A DNA stretch of 64,000 nucleotides from Membranipora membranacea (taxonomy: Eukaryota > Bryozoa > Gymnolaemata > Cheilostomatida > Membraniporidae): NCBI GenBank assembly GCA_914767715.1, contig OU612066.1:8621001-8685000 (forward strand). Direction: 5' to 3'. How positions within the stretch are numbered: position 1 is the stretch's first letter; the number at the start of each line of letters is the position of its first letter. A program made the translations under genes and the position numbers. The notes under the pieces are model-generated. The model saw only the letters and a program-made list of their open reading frames with translations. It ran no database searches and was not told the origin of the DNA. Below, one piece after another: positions 39,301 through 48,300 of this stretch.

Positions 39301-42300
39301 TCACAGATAAAATACATGTTGTAAACTGTGCTCTGTAGATTTACAATAAAAGATGGATTCTAAAAAAACTGTCGAAAATTAAAAGTATAAGTATCTAAAA
39401 GAATGTCTCATTAAAAAACTATAATGGTTGCTGACTGGAGCAATAGATAATAATAATTATAAGTATAGTCTGGCTGTAATGATGATACAAAAAAGTCGGC
39501 TGTTTGCTGCTGTGAGGTGCTACATTGGAAGGGGTTTGTTCGATGAATACGTTGAGGGAGTTTACTGATTCAGTGTAGCTATCAAATTTTATAATATTTA
39601 AGCCCAACCTTTGAAAATCAGATATCAACTGGTAGTTATCTCATCCTTACTCTTATCTGTTTGTTATTGTAGAGCTGAGGAAAGCCACTCTGGGTATATT
39701 CTTTGATATGATGCAGTGTGAATTTTATCAGAATGTACCTTCTTCTGAGGGTGTCGCTATGAATGGCAACTACAGACAGGTGAGTAAAACTAGCAATCAC
39801 AACCTTATAACCCCTTGTCACACCGCAGAATATTTTCCCTATACAACCATCCTCCGATTTTTTGTTGTTAGTTTTTTAGTTGAGTGTTTAAATAGCAGTT
39901 TTTAGTTTTTGTGTCAGTGTCAGGAGTGTCTAGCTAACAGCATCACTGTAGAATAAGTTTCTTTGCCAAAATTTAAGCAATGCATGATGTTATCTTATAG
40001 CTCATGCCAGTATCATATAACTCTCAGACCTACCAACAAAGCTTTGAAAATAGGCCATTTTCTCCTTACTAACTAGAATTATCGCTCATTAGTTTACCAT
40101 AAGAGGGTAATGCTGTTAGGCTATCTACTATATATATTTTAAGCTCTTGAAATGAGTTCCCATATGTTGTTAGTTTATGTAAAGAGACCTACCTTTGTTT
40201 TCATTCCTAAAGCTTTTCCCCAAAGTAAGTTGTTTTCATATAATGAGAGTGTGAATTGGTCTATACTATTAGAAGACTTATTTTCTCATGTTTCCGCATA
40301 AAATGGAATCACTCTACTTTGCTTGTTTCACAATTGAGTCGATTGGTCCAGAAAGTCTACCATATAAAACATTGTAGAAGATGTATATAATTATTATCTT
40401 CATGAATGTTGGCATTATCACCTGTCAATTATGACCGGTTTCTGAAGATAACGGTATTAATATGGCTGTGCGAGCGGGCCCAGCCAGTTGTTTGAGGTTT
40501 TTATTAGCTATGGACTCTTGGGCTTTTGTTAGAGAAAGTAGTGTTGCACATAGCTTGTATCGACTAGACCTAATTTGCTTGCTTTTGCATGTGAAACCTA
40601 ATAATATTAGCAAGGAAAACTGTTACCTTTCAACTGTGTTTCTAATATTATAAAAAGGAGGTGGAAACTTCCTGTGCCATATACACACATTGCATGTCAG
40701 CATATTATCACTAACTGATGGGTGTTCTGTGGGCACAAATAATTAACTGTTGGGAGGACTGTCACAGTGACCTCAAATTCTTGTTGAAACACACATTTGT
40801 GCAATGCCAATATATTTATAATATAGTACAAGTGGATACATTTTTGTGATCTTCGAGAAACAGGCGTCTTGGGATTTATTTGTATTGTAAGGATTAGGGA
40901 CTTGGTACAAAATATAATCTGGTTTTGCCCTTGATCTGTATTGTAGTTTGAGAACGAGCTGATCACACAGATGGATGTACAGGTCGAAGGAGGCCAGGGT
41001 GATGAACAGTACATTGAGCTATTTTACATCACGTAAGTTTGAGAACACAACTATTTTTAGCTCCTTGTGAAGTTGATACTACTAATCGATTGCAATGTAA
41101 CAGTACAGGCTAATTTATTTGATGACTGACAGTTTTTCTAAGAAATCTTTGGTGTGCCAGAAAGAGTCAGAGGAATCGGACTGAAGCTCAACCAACACAA
41201 TCACTTATATACATTGAATTCCATATCTGGAATAGCATCATTAGCTTTCTTTTGCAAAACAAAGGGCTTGCAAAAATAGCCAGTCCCTAGTAGCAATCTA
41301 GAAATGCCCTAATCATCGACACTGTATGGGGTATAATTACTGTTTGCAATCTTGTAAAAAAGACAATTACTCAGGCTAATTATTCATGCTACTAGGGACA
41401 GCCAATCAGATAACAGTCAGATGGGTCCCTGTGTTTAGTGTCCTAACCGTATAACGCTATGATACTATTTCCATTCTAAGAGAAGAATCTAATTCAGTGC
41501 TTATATATTATCAGCTGTATTTGCCAATTGTCTCGTTCAGAAATCTTCAAGCCACTCACATTCATAACTCTAAAATCTGGACATCACAATGCATGTGATT
41601 GGACAATAGTCCAGATTACTGCAATAAAGGGGCGGTGCTTATGTCATTTTGTTTAAATATAGTTATCCTCTGTCGTAGTGCATCTGCCCGGGTAGCTCAG
41701 TCGGTAGAGCATGGGACTCTTAATCCCAGGGTCGTGGGTTCGAGCCCCACCTCGGGCGATTCTTTTCCATTTTGTCCTAAAATTATTCACTTGATTTGTA
41801 GGATTCACGAACCTTGTGCAAAGCATCAACTCATGAGAGAGCCAGGGCTTAGGTTTGTGGAGGTTATTAAAAAGCTTTTGATGAGGTTATTAGAGTACAG
41901 GACAATCATACATGATGAGAATAAGGATAACAGAATGAACTGTATAGTCAATCTATTGGTAAGTAGTGGGTAAAAATATAGAAATCTTTTCATCATCCAG
42001 AGATAGTCTGGGGACTCAGGCATTGTTCGATATGTCCCTATGTCAAATTATTTGCTCATTTTTGTATACCTTTGCAGTTAGAAACATATATGCTCTCATG
42101 TGGAACAGGCTCCTTGAATCATTGCGATTCTTTGTACCTGTGGTGTCTCATAAAAGTTGTTGATGTTTTTGCAGAACTTCTATCGTGATATTGAGAGGCA
42201 GGAGATGTATATCAGATATCTGCACAAGTTGTGTGATCTACACCTAGAGTGTAATAATTATACAGAGGCTGCCTATACGCTGCTACTGTACACAAGATTA

Positions 42301-45300
42301 CTCAGGGTACGTAGTATGTCTTTGTAACAGTTAATTATAGCTCCTGTGAACGCTGAACACAACAGCAAGTGTGTTAATCAGAGACTTTATATTCAGTCTA
42401 TGTTGTTGAAACAATGTATTTAGTTGTTATGTTCCAGTTCGTTTAAAGAAATAATATCTTTTTTTTTTCATATCATGAACAATCTCTCTCAGTAATACAA
42501 TGAACTATATCACATTTCTCATTATGCACAGTGGTCGGATGAGCATCTGGACTCCATATTACGCAGTGACATGTTCCCAAGTGCTCAAACACATCGAGAA
42601 CTGAAAGAACTACTATATCATCGAATCATTGATCACTTTGATAAGGGAAAGGTATGTTGGTTATAACAACTTGATTTGTACATTGTTCTTGCAAACACAC
42701 GTATAGTAGTTTCATTGTTAGTAAGTAAGTAAGTAATATATAACATGACTGGAAAGCTTCTTGACATTATGGTACCCGTTATTTCTGGTTTTAACACATG
42801 ATATTATTGGTTTGTAGATGTGGGAGAAAGGAATAGAGCTCTGTAAGGAGCTGATAGCTCAATATGAGTATGAAGTATTTGAATATGAGCAGTTGACAAC
42901 CATGCTGGTAAGTAAAAACAGTGCGTCGGCCGGGAATCGAACCCGGATCTATTGCTTGGAAGGCAACAATGCTAACCTTTACACCACCGACGCTTGCTGA
43001 TTCACGTGGCGAAATGAGCTTGCATAATACTTTATGCACTTAAATAAGTTTCGCATTATATGCGCTCATGTGATTGGATAGTTTACAATCATCGATTACA
43101 GAGTCAACAAGTGCTCTATATAAATATAGCAATGCCTGCCTTGCTCCTCCAGCTGTCAGAAATCATTCTGCGCATGCTCAGCTCTGGGCATGAGCTGCAT
43201 GCCCAGTCAGATCACGAGAGTCAGTATGGTCAGATATAATAACAACTGTTGTTTTTTTAACCTATTGCCTGTCTTGTACGTTGCTATTCTAGGGCACCTT
43301 CGTTTTTTGTTTAAATAAGGCATTTCTCTGTATAAGCATTTTAGTTTTTAATGAGTTCAATTGCTACTCTGTAAGCCATAATACTTTGCATGCAAGCAAA
43401 TGCTCACTATATCACCTGTTGGTTTATTATAGAAAAAGCAGGCTGACTTCTACACAAAGATACTGAATGAGACGAGACACCCTCCTGGGTATTACAGAGT
43501 CAGCTACTATGGAAACGGATTCCCATCATTCCTTAGTAATAAGACATTCATATACAGAGGCAAGGAATACGAGATGCTGGCTGATTTCTCGTCGAGGATA
43601 AAGGAGCTGTTTCCTAATGCGAAGGAGCTGACCACACTCAACCCTGCAGGGCCCGAGATACTAGAATCTGCTGGGCAATGTATCCTTAAAAAACTCAACA
43701 AAAACTTTTTTCGCATGATTTTGTACATATTTCAAATTAATTTCAGTTTGAATTAAATTTGTTCATTTTGTCTAATAGCTGTTGCAGAAAAAAAGCAATT
43801 ACGGCTGCAAAATAAGCCAAAAAGAAATCTCAAGCTTGTGATCTTTGACCATCTCTCTCAGTTTTACAAATGAACGCCGTGGATCCAGTATATGAACCTC
43901 AGAGGCATTTCATCGGTAAGAATGTGAGTGAGAGGATACTCAAGTACTGGAAACACAACGAGGTGGAGAAGTTCACCTTCTCCAGGCCTCTCGCGCATAC
44001 AGCTGAGATAAAGGTACGCCAGCTATTATAAGTATTACTTTGTTTGTGCATAACTCTCAAACTCACATAGTTTGTCAATGGAGTCTATGGTTATGCGAAT
44101 AATGGCTCTGATGCTGTAATGTAAGCAACATTTAAAAGGGTTATATATAATCATTCAAGTATGCACTTTGCCTCGGGAATATCCACTGAAGGGCCAACCA
44201 TCATTGTTTTCATCTTGCCAGTTAGTTTATGTTTGAATTTGGGGTACTAGGACAAAAAAAAGTTTACTAGTTATTTACCATAGTCATAGTCAATGAACAA
44301 GTTTTCCCCTTCATATGTGTTCTCACTGACATGCAACCTCAATGATAAATACCTCATCGTGTGTTCTCTTTATGTAATATAGGATATGTGGCTTGAGAGG
44401 ACAGATTTGCGAGCTGACTCAATGTTACCTGGTATACTTAGATGGTTCCCTGTCAGTAAACAGCAAACTGTGAGTATCTCTTTTGTGTCAATCATAACAT
44501 AGTCTTAGTCTGAGCGCCCCAGGCTCTCCTTGTCCGATGGCTCCTGGCCATCTCATCATTAAACACATGAGTATATGACTGTCTGTCTGAATGGGTGTCG
44601 TCCTTTGTTGATTTTCAATATTCAAGGGCAGACAAATTGTAAGCCAGAGTTTATAATAATCTGGGATGTAAATTGATATTAGTTGATTGAATTAAATATT
44701 AATATGGCCTTGATTTTCAGCTCAGAATAACATCTGGTTGCATGGTTATCCACTTTCTTACATGGTTATGACTTGCTTGTACTGGTGTTATAAAGTCTTC
44801 GGTAGAAGTTTTCTGATTAATGGTTGTCTATGATTTAGTATAAGGTGAGCCCCCTGGAGAACGCCTGTGGAAGTATGATGAAAGTGAACAACAGACTACA
44901 AGTCATCATAGAGGATCATCAGAGGCAGCATGATTTAGCCATTAACCCCCTCAGTATGATGCTCAATGGTATAATAGACGCTGCCGTTGCAGGAGGAATT
45001 GCTAATTATAAGGTGGGTAGATGTATGAAGACTCTTTACTGTGAGATGCTGCAGGGTTTTTGTGAGCAACAGACTCTATATACTCATATGAGCCTATTAA
45101 GTCTGTGCTGTGAGCTGGAAAGTAAAAGTAAAAGTAAAATAAAGTTATCATTGTTCACATGTTGTCAGCGTTGTCAGCTGGTTATAACATGATTGATGTA
45201 GGGGTATGTCTTAAACATTCAAACTTTTGGTTTTTAATTTAATTCTACCCGCACCCCAAATACTGATGATTAAGCTAGATTGAAGAAAATCAGCGACGAA

Positions 45301-48300
45301 AAATCAAAAAACATGATGAACATGATATGCAACCAATAAAGACAAATCTATCATTCACTTTGACAGCCATTCTTCTCTGGAGACTACTTAGATGAGACTG
45401 AGAGTGTAGATCCCAGTGATGAACTGTACAGGTCTAGGAAAGATCAGACGGAGCTCGTGTATAAACTCAAGGACCTCACAACCCAACAGGTAAGTGTTCT
45501 GTGTAACAAGCCTTTTACTCCATAGTAGACTATTTGTTACAAAAGTGGAGGTGTTTTGTTCGTATTAGTGCGATGATTTTGATTTTCTTTCCTCACTCTT
45601 CCATTCCATTGTGAACGTAAGGTCCATCAATACACATCGGTAATGTGCCGCAAATTTTATGGTTGGTTGCTTGATAACACTGGCTGTATACCCACTTATC
45701 ATGCATTTTATTAAATGTTACTTTCAGCTGATGTTCCTGGCTGATGGCTTGAATATTCACAACGATAAGTGCCCAGAGGCTTTGATACCCTTTCACGAAA
45801 ATATGGTCAATCAGTTTGATAAACTACTCAAGACCTGTGATGAAGAATACGGTATTGTGGTATGTATCATTATATATTTATTATATATCATATTATAAAA
45901 GCATGTGTTTGGTGAACTTAATGGTGAGCCAAGCAATTCCATGTGTGACATATTCCACTTCTATGAGGTGTCTATACGGATTAACAAAGTAGTATGTGCA
46001 CAAATTTAATGCTCTATTTTTAATTAATGTAAAAATTAGTATGCCGTGGTAAATGAAATTTTGCTTGTCCCAGGCTTTCAACAGCTCATACGAGTCAATA
46101 CAAACATTGTAATAAAGCCTTGTTTTAATTTTGTTCCTACTTTTCTGTATTTCCAGCCCCCTCAAGGTTCGGTAGCGATAAGAAAACATAAAATAGCTCC
46201 ACATTTAGCCTCTAATATGAGGTCAGGAACTTTTAGTGCCTTCTCATCCAGCGAGTGAGTACCTATTTGTATATACTATAGGGCTAAGAAACTAAGATTA
46301 GGCTATGATATTCTTATCTAGACTGTGTGTAATAAGATTGGTTGGTCTTGGTATTGGTTTTATACATTTCTCTATCAGACCAAGGTTCGATAACATTGAG
46401 ATGTTGTGCTTATTTTTCACTCAATATAAATCTCATATAGAACTGAAATAATGCTTTTCGAGCATTTCTGGGTCCTCTTCAGATTCCATATGTCTTGATT
46501 TCTGGTTTCAGTATTTAAATTGTTGTCTGGATATCATTGAGTAAATTTTACGAGACCAAAATTACTGACTTTGTCAAGGATAACCTTTCAGGAAGTAATC
46601 TGCAATTAATTGTCTTTTATTCTATTCAGAACAAGTTTGCATGAAGGAGGTGCGACTCTAAGAAAGACGAGCACTCCCGATAAACTCGGTAGGACGTCTT
46701 CTGGAGGTATCTTCAAACCATCATTTATGAGAGACTCAAACGCATCTCCAAGTAAAGGTATGCATAGTATTGGCTTATATGACTTTGCAAGAGAGCATCA
46801 TGTCGAGTCATTGAATGTCAGGGAATGTCAGGCGAGTTTTATTGAAGAGTCATCATCAGTATGCTATGATTGTCAATTAATAACTAGGTTCGTGGAGCTC
46901 CTCAATGCCTTATTTAATGCTGCGTCTGTACCCGCTGTGCTATTTCTCGTTGACAAACATGTCCTGGTTGCGTTGGCTGAAATAATAGTTCCCCATCCCA
47001 TAAAAGTTATTGCGGTGAATATCTTCAGCTCACATGAAAGCTGCTGCCAGGAATAGTAATAGAGTCAACAGCAACTACAGTACCGACAGCAAAGACAGCG
47101 GAGACAGCGCTGAGAAAAAGTCATCGTCTGACAGTCCAGTCATCGAGCTCAATCAAACTGTAAGTATTCTGAAGCTGAAAACTGTAAATGCTGTCATTCT
47201 AACACGATTTGTTACTTACCCCTTCATTATTTCTCTTAGTTTTGTCCGCCTACCTTTGTTTTTACTTACCTCTATGATTTCTGGCTGATGATTAATCTTA
47301 ATTTGTACCTCATGACTTTCCTGTAGATTCACTCGTTGATTGTTTGTTAGTACAGTTTAAAATTATTAAATATGACAAATCTGTGAACCTAATATTTTGC
47401 CATGACCACACAGACATTGAGATTTGCTTGAATGCAGCACATTATTTCTGCACCATGATTAACAACTGTAACGGTGAAGGCTGCACTGTAGATATAGTTG
47501 AGATAGGCACAGTCTTTTTCCTATCCTTTGTCTTGTTTTTCCTCCCCCTACCCAAACGTTCAAACAAAGCACAAATTAAAATGATTAACAGTCCGATATA
47601 CATTTCAATATACATTACTGTTCTGATTCAAGTCCATAGCATTGGTGGAGACCATTTTAAGATGTTACATAAAAGTTTACAACCCCTGGCAATCGTTTGT
47701 GGCGCCCCTTGCCCCAACTTCTGTGAACCATTCTACTCATTGCTCAGTGTGTTTATTACTCCTGCTTATGATGTTTTTTGTTTTCTCTACCTTTGCTCTG
47801 TATTGCTCACTCTGTATATAACCATTGTTTACAGCCTAGGAATTCTTCACTCAATCGCTTGACAAACTGGGTAAATTCAGTCTTACTGTTGTATTTATTA
47901 CGAAAGGTTCCTTGGATGGGAGTAATTTCCAATATGACAGGCTTTGTGCCACCCTAACCCTATCTATCTATGTGTTTTCTGGTTTGCTCTGAGAGGGTCC
48001 AGTAATAAAAGTCTTTGCATGCTTGCTAATTGGTGATCATTTTACACATTCTGCAAGCAGTCCACTCCATAGAGTTATCCCCCTCTATAATTCTATGGGG
48101 ATAACTCTATGGGGGATAACTCTATGGTCCACTCTTTATATTTATGAAAGATCATAAGTTTATTTGAATTTTTTTCTTTTTCAAAGTCACACTACTTTGT
48201 AGGCCTGGTTATTTTTTTCTTACAATGCACTACTTGAACGGCAGAGCCTGCATGAGCACGTGTATATTCCTAGCCTTGCTTTAAGCATGAATTTTTAAAT

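Noticed and set aside
47344-47862. 172-codon frame inside DOCK intron 40
   Set aside because: T-rich with hydrophobic stretches but no motif and no good splice sites in phase with DOCK; probably chance.
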